This document shows, piece after piece, positions 25,636-33,988 of a stretch of DNA of 64,000 nucleotides. The DNA is taken from the NCBI RefSeq assembly GCF_016863035.1, contig NZ_BOOC01000027.1, forward strand, positions 62,001 to 126,000, given 5' to 3'. The position numbers and the translations under genes were made by a program. Positions within the stretch are counted from its first letter, which is position 1, and every line of letters begins with the position of its first letter. Source of the DNA: Microbispora corallina. Lineage in GTDB: Bacteria; Actinomycetota; Actinomycetes; Streptosporangiales; Streptosporangiaceae. The notes beneath the pieces were generated by a model. It was not told the origin of the DNA. It did not search any database and was given only the letters and a program-made list of their open reading frames with translations.

Positions 25636-26376
25636 GTGAACACGCTGTTCCCGGTCACCCCGCTGCTCGGCGTCGTGGTGGTGCTGCTCGCGCTGGCCGG
25701 GGCCGCCGTCGCCGCGCTCGGCCGGACCGGCCACGGGCCCGCGATCGCGACCGCGGTGCTGCGGGCCGCCGTCCAGCTCGCGCTGGTCTCCCTGGTCATC
25801 GGCTGGGCGATCCGGCTCCTCCCCGCGGTCGCGCTGTTCCTGCTGGTCATGTACGGCGTGGCGAGCGCCACCGCCGGGCGCCGGATCACCCGGGGACGGG
25901 CCGCCCTGTGGGCCGCCCTGCCGATCGCGGCGGGAACGGCGCCGGTGCTGCTGCTGATGACGGCGACGGGCGCGCTCCCGCTGCGCGGGATCGCCCTGAT
26001 CCCGGTGACCGGCATCCTGCTGGGCGGCTGCCTCACGGCCACGTCCCTGGCCGGGCGGCGGGCGCTGGACGAGCTCCAGCACCGGCGGGGGGAGGTCGAG
26101 GCGGCCCTCGCCCTGGGGTTCCCGCCGCGGGACGCCGCGCTGGAGATCTGCCGCCCGGCGGCCGCGCGGGCGCTCGTGCCCGCGCTCGACCAGACCCGGA
26201 CGGTGGGCCTGGTCACGCTGCCCGGCGCGTTCGTCGGGATGATGCTGGCCGGCTCCGATCCCGTCCACGCCGGAGCCGTGCAGCTCGCCGTCCTCGTCGC
26301 CCTGCTGGCCGCGGAGTCGGCGGCGGTCGTGGTCACGATCGAGCTCGCCGCCCGGGGGCGCTTCGGCCGGCCCTGA
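25636..26376 (+). CDS. UPF0014 / FetB-type ABC transporter permease
   Basis: 246 residues with about seven hydrophobic segments. The conserved segments RAAVQLALVSLVIGWAIRLL, GVASATAGRRI, LALGFPPRDA and LVTLPGAFVGMMLAGSDPVH are diagnostic of the FetB/YbbM family, whose E. coli member works with the ATPase FetA in iron export. No ATPase gene is adjacent, so the partner must lie elsewhere. GTG at 25636 with AGGA at 8 bp. Its last codons (GRFGRP) are the first unit of a 31-bp tandem repeat that continues past the stop. Confidence 0.88.
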   Translation: MNTLFPVTPLLGVVVVLLALAGAAVAALGRTGHGPAIATAVLRAAVQLALVSLVIGWAIRLLPAVALFLLVMYGVASATAGRRITRGRAALWAALPIAAGTAPVLLLMTATGALPLRGIALIPVTGILLGGCLTATSLAGRRALDELQHRRGEVEAALALGFPPRDAALEICRPAAARALVPALDQTRTVGLVTLPGAFVGMMLAGSDPVHAGAVQLAVLVALLAAESAAVVVTIELAARGRFGRP

Positions 26377-26502
26377 AGCGCGCGCGGGGCGCTTCGGCCG
26401 GCCTCGGAAAAGCAGCGGGCGTTTCGGCCGTCCCCGGAAGAGACGGCGGGCGCTTCCGCTGACCCCGGAAGCGCCGGCAGTCGCTTCGGCCGACCGGCCC
26501 GG
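26355..26502. repeat. 31-bp minisatellite, about five copies
   Basis: Units start at about 26355, 26386, 26416/7, 26447 and 26478, an exact 31-bp period. The shared core is GGGCGCTTCGGCCG followed by CCCCGGAAG, degenerating in the fourth and fifth copies. It begins inside the last codons of the FetB-like gene and fills the gap before the next gene. The period is not a multiple of three and there are no unique spacers. Confidence 0.85.
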
Positions 26503-26592
26503 TGGGCGTCCCTTCTCCACCCTGGGGTGGAGACCGCCGGCTCCACCCCGGCTCCGATCCCCGCGACGACGGGCGCGCCTACCTTCGAGCGC

Positions 26593-27090
26593 ATGGACGC
26601 GAACATCCTCGTGCCGGCCGTCGCCGCCGCCGTCTTCGTGATCTACCGCCAGACGATGACGCGGCCCACGGAGAGGCGGGGCATCCTCTACGTCGCCGCC
26701 GCCCTGGTCGTGTCCGGCGTGGCCGGCGGCGGCCTCGTCGACAGCCGTCACCTGGCCCTCAGCCTGCTCCTGGTCGTGGCCGAGCTCGTCTCCGCCGTGG
26801 TGTTCGGGGTCGTGCGGGCCCTGACCGTACGCGTCTGGCGCGACCAGGCTGGCGTCGCCTGGTCGCGGGGCACGGCCTGGACGCTGGCCGCCTGGGCCGC
26901 CTCGTTCGCCGCCCGCGTCGCCCTGTTCGCGGCCGGGCGGGTCCTCGGCGTGGCCTCCATGACGAACTCGATCCTCGTCTTCGTCGGGGTGACGATCGCG
27001 GTGCAGGCGCTCGCCGTCGCCTGGCGCGGCCGATCGCTGCCCGCCCCGGCCGTACGACCCGGGGACGCGGCGGCGGCGGTAGCGTCGTGA
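26593..27090 (+). CDS. membrane protein, DUF1453-like
   Basis: 165 residues with five hydrophobic segments (AAAVFVIYRQTM, ILYVAAALVVSGVAGGGLVD, LALSLLLVVAELVSAVVFGV, WTLAAWAASFAARVALFAAG, NSILVFVGVTIAVQALAVAW). The arrangement resembles the CcdC-like DUF1453 family. The stop is 1 bp before the histidine kinase start, so it is probably cotranscribed with that two-component system and may be its partner. ATG at 26593 (MDANILVPAV) has no ribosome site; translation may be leaderless or start upstream. Confidence 0.78.
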   Translation: MDANILVPAVAAAVFVIYRQTMTRPTERRGILYVAAALVVSGVAGGGLVDSRHLALSLLLVVAELVSAVVFGVVRALTVRVWRDQAGVAWSRGTAWTLAAWAASFAARVALFAAGRVLGVASMTNSILVFVGVTIAVQALAVAWRGRSLPAPAVRPGDAAAAVAS

Positions 27091-27091
27091 C

Positions 27092-28234
27092 GTGACGACG
27101 GCCCCACTCGGCGGCGCGCCCCGCCCCGCGCGGCGGCATCCGGACGGCCCGAGCGTGCTGCGCCTGGGGCTCGCCGTGCTGTTCGTCCTGGCCCAGGCCG
27201 GGACCCGGCCCGGCTTCGGCCTCTCGGGCACAGGTCTCGCCGTCGCCTGCCTCGCGCTGACGGTGGCGGCGGCCACGGCGGCCGTCGCCCTGCCGAGCAT
27301 GCGCGGCGACGCGTCAGGCCCGGCCATCCTCGGCGTCCCCGTGAAGCTCCTGCTCTCCTACGCGTCGATCGCGGCGGTGATCGCGCTGCTGTGGGTGTCG
27401 GTGTCGGAGCCCGCGATCGCGGCGCTGCTCTACCTGGTGGGCACGGCCGCGGTGCGCAACCCTTTGCGGCATTCGCTGCCGCTAGTGGGCTTCGCCCTCG
27501 TGGCGCTGCTTCTGCAGACCACGGCGACCGGCCGCACGACCCGGGACCTCAGCCTGACCCTCAGCACGTGCCTGGTGTACCTGATCGGCTACTCCGTACG
27601 GCAGCGCAGGGAGACCAGGGCGGTGGCGGCGCGCGAGGAGGTGCTGGCCGAGCGCGCCCGGATCGCCCGAGAGATCCACGACATCCTCGCCCATTCGCTG
27701 TCGGCGCAGATCGTGCATCTGGAAGGCGCGCGGCTGCTGCTGCGGGCCGACCGGGCGCAGGAGGCGCTCGACCGCGTCGACCGGGCCCGGGACCTCGCCA
27801 AGAGCGGCCTCGAGGAGGCCCGCCGCGCCGTGGCCGCGCTGCGGGACGACGTGCCCCCGCTGTCGGAGGCGCTCAAGGCGCTGGCCGAGGAGTTCCGCGC
27901 CACCACCGGGCACGACTGCGCGGTCGCGGTGAGCGGCACCGAACGCCGCCTGCCCCCCGAGACCGCCCTGGCCGTGATCCGGACCGCGCAGGAGGCCGTC
28001 ACCAACGTCCGCCGCCACGCCCTCGGCGCTCCCGCCGCCGTACGGCTCGCGTTCGACGACGGCGGCTGCGAACTCGAGGTCGCCAACCCCGCCGGGACGG
28101 CGCCCGGCACACCTGGAGGAGGATACGGACTCGTGGGCATGCGCGAGCGGGCCGAGCTTCTCGGCGGGACGCTGGAGGCCGGGCCGGACGGGCGGGGGTT
28201 CCGGGTGCGGCTCCGGGTTCCGGCGCCCGCATGA
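27092..28234 (+). CDS. NarL/DesK-type sensor histidine kinase
   Basis: 380 residues. The N-terminal 160 residues hold five or six membrane helices with no obvious external sensor domain, suggesting it senses the membrane itself or works with a membrane partner. The HisKA_3 dimerisation box ERARIAREIHDILAHSLSAQ carries the phospho-acceptor His. The HATPase domain follows with AQEAVTNVRRHA (N box) and GGGYGLVGMRERAELLGG (G boxes). Its stop overlaps the response regulator start (ATGA). Upstream, a DUF1453-like gene ends 1 bp before it. Confidence 0.93.
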   Translation: MTTAPLGGAPRPARRHPDGPSVLRLGLAVLFVLAQAGTRPGFGLSGTGLAVACLALTVAAATAAVALPSMRGDASGPAILGVPVKLLLSYASIAAVIALLWVSVSEPAIAALLYLVGTAAVRNPLRHSLPLVGFALVALLLQTTATGRTTRDLSLTLSTCLVYLIGYSVRQRRETRAVAAREEVLAERARIAREIHDILAHSLSAQIVHLEGARLLLRADRAQEALDRVDRARDLAKSGLEEARRAVAALRDDVPPLSEALKALAEEFRATTGHDCAVAVSGTERRLPPETALAVIRTAQEAVTNVRRHALGAPAAVRLAFDDGGCELEVANPAGTAPGTPGGGYGLVGMRERAELLGGTLEAGPDGRGFRVRLRVPAPA

Positions 28235-28938
28235 CGGCGGCCCGGGTGCTGGTCGCCGACGACCAGGCGGTGGTAAGGGACGGCCTGGTGCTGCTGCTCG
28301 GGCTGCTGCCGGACATCGAGGTGGTCGGCTCGGCGGCGGACGGGGAGGCCGCGGTGCGGCTGGTCGCCGAGAGCCGTCCGGACGTGGTGCTGATGGACCT
28401 GCGCATGCCGCGGATGGACGGCGTCGAGGCCACCCGCCGGATCCGCGCCGAGCACCCCGCCACACAGGTGGTCGTCCTCACCACCTACTCCGACGACGAG
28501 TCGGTCTTCGCCGCCCTGCGGGCCGGGGCCCGCGGCTTCCTCACCAAGGACGCCGACGCCGAGGAGATCGCCAGGGCCGTGCGCGCGGTCATGAACGGCG
28601 ACGCCCGGCTCGACCCCGGCGTCCAGGGGCGCCTGCTCCGCACGGTCACGGCGCTCCCCGAGCCCACCGCGCCGCCGTCACCGCCCGCGGAGCCCCCGCG
28701 CGGGCAGCCGGTTGCGAACGGGCTGCCCGACGGGCTGACGCCGCGCGAGGCGGAGGTCCTGCGGCTGATCGCCCGGGGGCTGTCGAACGGCGAGATCGCG
28801 GCGGGGCTGTTCATCAGCGAGGCGACCGTGAAGACGCACATCAACAACCTGTTCGCGAAGGCGGGTCTGCGCGACCGCGCCCAGGCCGTCGTGTACGCGT
28901 ACCGTCACGGGCTGGCCGACCCCGGGCCCGGCTCCTGA
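28231..28938 (+). CDS. NarL-family response regulator
   Basis: 235 residues. Receiver domain RVLVADDQAVVRDGLVLLL with phospho-acceptor Asp in RPDVVLMDLRMPRMDG, the switch TTY and Lys in GFLTKDAD. A Pro-rich linker of about 30 residues (about 140-165) is longer than usual. The LuxR-type helix-turn-helix is LTPREAEVLRLIARGLSNGE, SEATVKTHINNLFAKAGLRD. It overlaps the kinase gene by 4 nt. Its last 34 bp overlap the convergent CPBP protease gene. Target genes unknown; the immediate neighbours are possible. Confidence 0.94.
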   Translation: MTAARVLVADDQAVVRDGLVLLLGLLPDIEVVGSAADGEAAVRLVAESRPDVVLMDLRMPRMDGVEATRRIRAEHPATQVVVLTTYSDDESVFAALRAGARGFLTKDADAEEIARAVRAVMNGDARLDPGVQGRLLRTVTALPEPTAPPSPPAEPPRGQPVANGLPDGLTPREAEVLRLIARGLSNGEIAAGLFISEATVKTHINNLFAKAGLRDRAQAVVYAYRHGLADPGPGS

Positions 28939-29687
28939 CCGGTCCTGCCCGGTCCGATCCGCGCGGCCAGGCGGGCCGCCGCGTACCCGAGGGAGTTGGT
29001 CGCCAGGTGCAGCAGCGACGGCGCGAGCAGCCCGCCGCGCCGCCGCAGCTCGTGGAAGCCCATGCCGACGGCCGAGGTGGACAGCACGGTCCCCGCCACC
29101 AGCCGGGCCGTACCGACGCCTCCCGCCTTCGCCGGGGCCGCGGACGCCGCGTGCTCCAGGTCGGGGCTCTCGCCGGCGGCCAGGCGTCCGAGGGCGGGGT
29201 TGGCCCGCGCCATGTCGAGGGCCGGGAGCACATGCCAGAGCCCGAACAGGCCGGCGGACGCGGCCGCCGCCGCACCCGCCGGCAGGACCCGCCCGAGCAG
29301 GGCGGGCAGGACGCCGCGGAAGCCGACCTCCTCCAGCAGCACGGTGCCGAACGGCACCTGCACCAGGGCCTCCTCCAGCACCCGCGCGCGCGACAGCCCG
29401 AGCGCGCGCTCGTCGTGGAACAGCGGCCTGGTCCGCGGCAGCGCCACCCCGGTCGCGTACACGGCGGCGACCCCGGCGGCCAGCGCGCCGCCCACGACGG
29501 CGCCCCGCCGCGCCCGGCCGAACCCCAGCTCCGCCCAGCCCAGTCCCTCCCGGCGCGCGACGGCGAGCAGCGCCGCGGTCGCGGCGGCCGACGTGAGCGG
29601 CGCCCACCGGCGGGCAACGCGGTTGTTGAGCACGTTCGCCGCCGCGAGCACACCGGCGGACACGACGAGCGGATCGGCGCGCCTCAC
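28905..29687 (-). CDS. CPBP-family intramembrane metalloprotease
   Basis: 260 residues, polytopic. The three conserved motifs of the CAAX-protease/bacteriocin-processing (CPBP) family are visible: EEVGFRG (catalytic Glu pair plus Arg), GLWHVLPALD (metal His) and LLAPSLLHLATNSLGY (second His). These enzymes cleave or protect membrane proteins; many bacterial substrates are unknown. The start at 29687 is taken from the frame (MRRADPLVVSAGVL). The 3' end overlaps the convergent response regulator gene by 34 bp, leaving no room for a conventional terminator. Confidence 0.87.
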   Translation of the reverse strand: MRRADPLVVSAGVLAAANVLNNRVARRWAPLTSAAATAALLAVARREGLGWAELGFGRARRGAVVGGALAAGVAAVYATGVALPRTRPLFHDERALGLSRARVLEEALVQVPFGTVLLEEVGFRGVLPALLGRVLPAGAAAAASAGLFGLWHVLPALDMARANPALGRLAAGESPDLEHAASAAPAKAGGVGTARLVAGTVLSTSAVGMGFHELRRRGGLLAPSLLHLATNSLGYAAARLAARIGPGRTGQEPGPGSASP

Positions 29688-29733
29688 CGCTCCCTCCCCC
29701 CACGGTTCACGGCGCCCATGCTGTCACGCCGCC

Positions 29734-30411
29734 TCAACAGGCCGAGGGCCCCTCGTTGAAACCCTGGGCGAAGGACGTCTGCCGCTCCTCGGGGGTGCCG
29801 TGCGCGTCGGGGGCCCACCAGGCGTCGGTGGGGTCCCCGGCGGCCTCCAGGTTCGTGAGGAGCTCGCTCTCGTCGCCCGACTCCTCCTTGATCATCCCCG
29901 CGCGGATCAGCCCGCTCAGCGTGGCGCCCGCGTAGCAGTCGGCCTGGAGCTCACGCTCCGCGTTGTACCGGAACCGGGTGCCCAGCTGCGCCTGGACCGC
30001 GTGGCCCAGTTCGTGGGGGATGACCACGTAGACCGAGCCGTCGCCCATGCGGTCGTACATCTCCTGGAGCCAGGTGGCGTCGAAGGCGACGAAGTGGCCG
30101 TATGGGCAGTAGAAGGCGTTGTCCGGGACCGACTTCTGGTCGCCGCAGTCGGGCCCGTCCTCGCCGTGGTACGCGACGAACCTGGTGATCGGCCGGTACG
30201 TCTCCCCCGCCTGCTGGAAGCGCTGTTCCCAGAACCACTCGGTGAGGCACCGGGCCAACTTGACGTCGCCGGCGAAGGTGTCCCCCCTCTCGTCGCAGGG
30301 AGAGGCAGGGGTACGGCGGGCGGGCGCGGAGGGGGACTCGACCACCCGTCCGCAGGAGGCCGCGAGCAGTGTCGTCACGAGGAGGAGAACGAGGAGCTTT
30401 CGGGGAGCCAC
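29734..30411 (-). CDS. predicted zinc metallopeptidase lipoprotein (YpfJ-like)
   Basis: 225 residues. N-terminal signal ending in the lipobox LAASC (about residue 20), so probably exported and lipid-anchored. Then a domain with IPHELGHAVQAQLGTRF, where the HExxH-type motif reads HELGH, and the downstream third ligand in ERELQADCYAG. FVAYHGEDGPDCGDQKSV and NAFYCPYGHFVAFDATWL are typical of the neutral-zinc metallopeptidase family. Two possible starts: GTG 30411 (used) or TTG 30429. The substrate is unknown; the CPBP protease gene lies 46 bp downstream. Confidence 0.87.
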   Translation of the reverse strand: MAPRKLLVLLLVTTLLAASCGRVVESPSAPARRTPASPCDERGDTFAGDVKLARCLTEWFWEQRFQQAGETYRPITRFVAYHGEDGPDCGDQKSVPDNAFYCPYGHFVAFDATWLQEMYDRMGDGSVYVVIPHELGHAVQAQLGTRFRYNAERELQADCYAGATLSGLIRAGMIKEESGDESELLTNLEAAGDPTDAWWAPDAHGTPEERQTSFAQGFNEGPSAC

Positions 30412-30517
30412 CCCCGCATAGCTACCCAAAACAGGGGTTTAAGATCCCGACCCGGTCGCGGCGATCTCGGCGCCTGTAAGCCCGTGGACGACGAGACGTG
30501 CGGGCGCCGGGCCTGAC

Positions 30518-31975
30518 TCAGTCCCAGAGGTGCACCGGCTCGTTGGTATGCATGTGCTCGACGTAGCGCAGCGTCATGCGGCGCAGGGCCTCGTGGCCGC
30601 CGCCGAGCGAGCGTGCCGTGTCCACCTGCCAGGCGGACCCGGTCCGTCCCGTGACGCAGCGCCGCTCGATGACGCCGAGCAGCCGGTCCCGCTCGGCCGG
30701 GTCGACTCCCCACAGGTCCAGGCCCTCGTACGCGAGGGGCAGCAGGCGCCGCAGGATCACCTCGCTCGCCGGCGCCTCCCCCAGGCCCGGCCAGTAGAGG
30801 TTCGCGTCGAGACCGAACCGTGCCGCGTTGCGCAGGTTGTCCTCCGCGGCGGCGAACGACATCCGGGTCCACACCGGCCGCTCGGCCGTCGGCAGCACGC
30901 GCATGAGCCCGTAGTAGAAGGCCGCGTTGGCGACGATGTCGGCCACGGTCGGCCCGGCGGGCAGCACGCGGTTCTCCACGCGCAGGTGCGGAACGCCGCC
31001 CGCCACGGCGTAGACGGGCCGGTTCCAGCGGTAGACCGTGCCGTTGTGCAGGGTGAGCTCGTGGAGCAGCGGCATCCCGCCGGCGTCGAGCACCGCGCGC
31101 GGGTCCTCCTCCTCACAGATGGGCAGCAGCGCCGGGAAGTAGCGGACGTTCTCCTCGAACAGGTCGAAGACCGACGTGATCCACCGCTCGCCGAACCAGA
31201 CGCGCGGGCGCACCCCCTGCGCCTTGAGCTCCTCCGGGCGGGTGTCGGTGGCCTGCTCGAACAGGCTGATGCGGGTCTCGCGCCACAACTGCCTGCCGAA
31301 CAGGTACGGCGAGTTGGCCGCCACCGCCACCTGCGGGCCCGCGATGGCCTGCGCCGCGTTCCAGTGGTCGGCGAACGCCGAGGGGGCGACCTGGAGGTGG
31401 AGCTGCACGCTCGTGCAGGCGGCCTCGGGCGTGATGCTGTCGGCGTACGTGTCGAGCCGGTCGACGCCCTCGATCACGATGTGCAGGTCCTCGCCGCGGG
31501 CGGCGAAGATCTGCTCGTTCAGCAGCTTGTACCGGGGGTTGGCCGACAGCGTCCCCTCGCTCAGGTCCGGCTCGCGCAGCGTCGGCAGGATCCCGACCAG
31601 CATCAGGTGCCCGCCCACCCGCTCGGCCCGCTCCCGCGCCCGGTTGAGGCGGCGCCGCACCGACTCCTCCAGCCGTGCGAAGGAGTCGCCGGACAGGCCC
31701 TGCGGCGGGATGTTGATCTCGACGTTGAACTGGCCGAGCTCGGTCGCCCAGTCGGGCTCGGCGATGGCCGCGAGCACCTCGGCGTTCTTCATCGCCGGCT
31801 CGCCCCGGGAGTCGACGAGGTTCAGCTCGATCTCCAGGCCCACCTGGGGCCGTTCGACCTCGAAGCGCGACTCGCGCAGCATCTGGGCCAGCACGTCGAG
31901 CGAGCGCCGGACCTTGTCGCGGTAGCGCCGTCGGTCCTCGCGCGTGAAGGCGATCGCGGGTACGTCACGGCCCAT
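30518..31975 (-). CDS. glutamate-cysteine ligase family protein (GCS2 type)
   Basis: 485 residues of the GCS2 carboxylate-amine ligase family. VGLEIELNLVDSRGEPAMKN near the start, ATELGQFNVEINIPPQGLSG, CTSVQLHLQVAPSAFADHWN and LHNGTVYRWNRPVY are characteristic. The family makes gamma-glutamyl-cysteine or, in actinobacteria, other gamma-glutamyl amides such as the ergothioneine precursor. No ergothioneine genes are adjacent, so the substrate is undecided. ATG at 31975. The preceding gene on the strand is the PspC-linked response regulator, which starts this directional run. Confidence 0.88.
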   Translation of the reverse strand: MGRDVPAIAFTREDRRRYRDKVRRSLDVLAQMLRESRFEVERPQVGLEIELNLVDSRGEPAMKNAEVLAAIAEPDWATELGQFNVEINIPPQGLSGDSFARLEESVRRRLNRARERAERVGGHLMLVGILPTLREPDLSEGTLSANPRYKLLNEQIFAARGEDLHIVIEGVDRLDTYADSITPEAACTSVQLHLQVAPSAFADHWNAAQAIAGPQVAVAANSPYLFGRQLWRETRISLFEQATDTRPEELKAQGVRPRVWFGERWITSVFDLFEENVRYFPALLPICEEEDPRAVLDAGGMPLLHELTLHNGTVYRWNRPVYAVAGGVPHLRVENRVLPAGPTVADIVANAAFYYGLMRVLPTAERPVWTRMSFAAAEDNLRNAARFGLDANLYWPGLGEAPASEVILRRLLPLAYEGLDLWGVDPAERDRLLGVIERRCVTGRTGSAWQVDTARSLGGGHEALRRMTLRYVEHMHTNEPVHLWD

Positions 31976-32002
31976 GCACGAAGGGTCGCATGTCCACGCG
32001 TA

Positions 32003-32641
32003 TCACACCAGGCGTCGCGCGGTGGCCCAGCGGGACAGCTCGTGCCGGTTGGACAGCTGGAGCTTGCGCAGAACGCTGGACACGTGCGTCTCGACCGTCT
32101 TGACCGAGATGAACAGCTCCTTGGCGATCTCCTTGTACGCGTACCCGCGGGCGATCAGCCGCAGGACCTCGCGCTCCCGCTGGGTGAGCGAGTCGAGCTC
32201 GGGGTCGATGGGCGGCGCCTCGGTCGAGGCGAACGCGTCGAGCACGAACCCGGCCAGCCGGGGCGAGAACACGGCGTCGCCCTCCGACACCCGGGTGATG
32301 GCGTCGGTCAGCTCGGTGCCGTTGATCGTCTTGGTGACGTACCCGCGGGCGCCCCCGCGGATGACGCCGATGACGTCCTCGGCGGCGTCGGAGACCGACA
32401 GGGCGAGGAAGCGGACCGGGGAGCCCGAGCCGAGGACGCGCCGCAGCACCTCCTGGCCGCCGCCTCCGGGCATGTGCACGTCCAGCAGCACCACGTCGGG
32501 CTGGAGCTCGGCGATCGCCGCGACCGCGGACTCCACGTCCTCGGCCTCGCCGATCACCTGGATGGACGGGCCCAGCTCGGCGCGGACGCCGGACCGGAAC
32601 AGCCGGTGGTCGTCGACGATGAGCACACGTACGGTCTTCAT
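32003..32641 (-). CDS. LuxR/NarL response regulator of the PspC-kinase system
   Basis: 212 residues. Receiver domain VRVLIVDDHRLFRSGVRAEL with the phospho-acceptor Asp in QPDVVLLDVHMPGGGG and GARGYVTKTINGTEL near the signalling face. The LuxR helix-turn-helix is LTQREREVLRLIARGYAYKE, SVKTVETHVSSVLRKLQLSN. It lies 28 bp downstream of its kinase gene, which carries a PspC domain. Such kinase/regulator/PspC sets respond to envelope stress in actinobacteria (established for related LiaRS- and Psp-like systems). The 16-bp palindrome at 33894-33909 is a plausible binding site. Confidence 0.94.
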   Translation of the reverse strand: MKTVRVLIVDDHRLFRSGVRAELGPSIQVIGEAEDVESAVAAIAELQPDVVLLDVHMPGGGGQEVLRRVLGSGSPVRFLALSVSDAAEDVIGVIRGGARGYVTKTINGTELTDAITRVSEGDAVFSPRLAGFVLDAFASTEAPPIDPELDSLTQREREVLRLIARGYAYKEIAKELFISVKTVETHVSSVLRKLQLSNRHELSRWATARRLV

Positions 32642-32669
32642 GACTCCCTCACCACCCGCGACCCGGGGA

Positions 32670-33872
32670 TCACGAGTTCCTCTTCATGGTCAGCATGACC
32701 TCGGTACCGTCACCGGGCTCGGTCCTGACCCGGGCGGAGCCTCCGTTGCGCTCCATCCTTCCGATGATCGACTGGCGGATGCCCATGCGGTCCTCCGGGA
32801 TGTCGTCGAGCACGAAGCCCTTGCCGCGGTCCCGGACGAACACCGTCACCTCATCGGACTCCACCTCCGCGTACACGGAGATGACCGGGGCCCCACTGTA
32901 TTTCGCCGCGTTCACCATCGCCTGCCGGGCCGCGTGGAGCAAGGCCGCCAGCCCCTCGTCCAGCGCGCAGTCGCCGACGCAGACGATCTCGATCGGGACC
33001 CCGTGGGCGTCCTCCTCCTCGGCCGCGACCCTCCGCACGGCGGCGGCCAGGGTGGCGTCGGCGTCCTGCTTGGGCTGGTAGAGCCAGTTGCGCAGCTCCC
33101 GCTCCTGGGAACGGGCGAGCCGCGTCACCTCGCGGGAGTCGTGGGCGTTGCGCTGGATCAGCGTCAGCGTGTGGAGCACCGAGTCGTGGACGTGGGCGGC
33201 GACCTCCGCCCGCTCCTCCTGGCGGATGCGCTCGGTGCGCTCCCGCTGGAGCTCCTTCACGAGGGACGCCAGCCACGGCGCGGCGATCATCAGCATGCCG
33301 CCGACGACGACGGCGGTGAAGACGAGCCCGGTCCTGGCCTTGGCGAGCTCGCCGCTCGCGGCGAGGAAGCCGATCGCGCCGACGGCCACCAGCAGGGCGC
33401 CGATGCCCGTGCGCACCCAGGTCGTGCTCACCTGCTTGACCGCGCCGCTCATCCACCGCTGCCGCCGGCCGGGGTCGGCCTGCTGCCACAGGATCAGCGC
33501 GCCGATGCCGCCGAGCGCGATCGGCCAGGCGCCGAACCCGCCGCTGCCCGCGCCCGTCATCCACCCGAACGCGGCCAGTGCCAGCCACAGGACGCCGTAC
33601 GCGGCGAGCTGGCCCCATTCGCGGCCCGGCTCGCGGCCCTTCGCCTCTTCCTTCGGGGTGAACATCCACAGCGCGGCGTAGGCCACGAAGCCCAGCCCGT
33701 CGACGGCCGTGAGCAGCACGAAGGCCAGCCGCAGCACGACGGGGTCGAGGCGGAGCTGGGCGGCGGCGCCCTGGGCGACCCCCGCGACGACGCGGCCCGA
33801 GACGGGTCTCACCAGCCGGGGGTACGCCTCGGGAGCGTTAGGCATCTCAGACATCTCGGAAAGCATCGTCAC
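32670..33872 (-). CDS. sensor histidine kinase with N-terminal PspC domain
   Basis: 400 residues. The PspC domain (about 18-75: RLVRPVSGRVVAGVAQGAAA, VLRLAFVLLTAVDGLGFVAY) is followed by four more membrane segments to about residue 205. The HisKA_3 box is RAEVAAHVHDSVLHTLTLIQ and the ATPase domain has QAMVNAAKYSG and DRGKGFVLDDIPEDRMGIRQ. PspC domains are linked to phage-shock and cell-envelope stress. Divergent from a second PspC protein with a 116-bp shared promoter. ATG at 33872 (MTMLSEMSEMPNAP); in-frame ATGs slightly downstream are possible. Confidence 0.93.
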   Translation of the reverse strand: MTMLSEMSEMPNAPEAYPRLVRPVSGRVVAGVAQGAAAQLRLDPVVLRLAFVLLTAVDGLGFVAYAALWMFTPKEEAKGREPGREWGQLAAYGVLWLALAAFGWMTGAGSGGFGAWPIALGGIGALILWQQADPGRRQRWMSGAVKQVSTTWVRTGIGALLVAVGAIGFLAASGELAKARTGLVFTAVVVGGMLMIAAPWLASLVKELQRERTERIRQEERAEVAAHVHDSVLHTLTLIQRNAHDSREVTRLARSQERELRNWLYQPKQDADATLAAAVRRVAAEEEDAHGVPIEIVCVGDCALDEGLAALLHAARQAMVNAAKYSGAPVISVYAEVESDEVTVFVRDRGKGFVLDDIPEDRMGIRQSIIGRMERNGGSARVRTEPGDGTEVMLTMKRNS

Positions 33873-33893
33873 ACGTCACGCCCCAAGAGCGCA

Positions 33894-33909
33894 TCAGGGC
33901 ATGCCCTGA
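33894..33909. promoter_or_regulatory. perfect 16-bp palindrome between divergent PspC genes
   Basis: TCAGGGCATGCCCTGA is its own reverse complement. It is 22 bp upstream of the kinase start and 80 bp upstream of the PspC-protein start. TCAGGGG recurs to the right, near 33938. A good candidate site for the LuxR-type regulator of the operon. Confidence 0.55.
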
Positions 33910-33988
33910 CGGCGTCCCTGAGGGGTCGGGGACGAGTCAGGGGTTCCCCGGATGGCAGGTGGGAGGCCGCGACGGCCAGGATGGGGGC

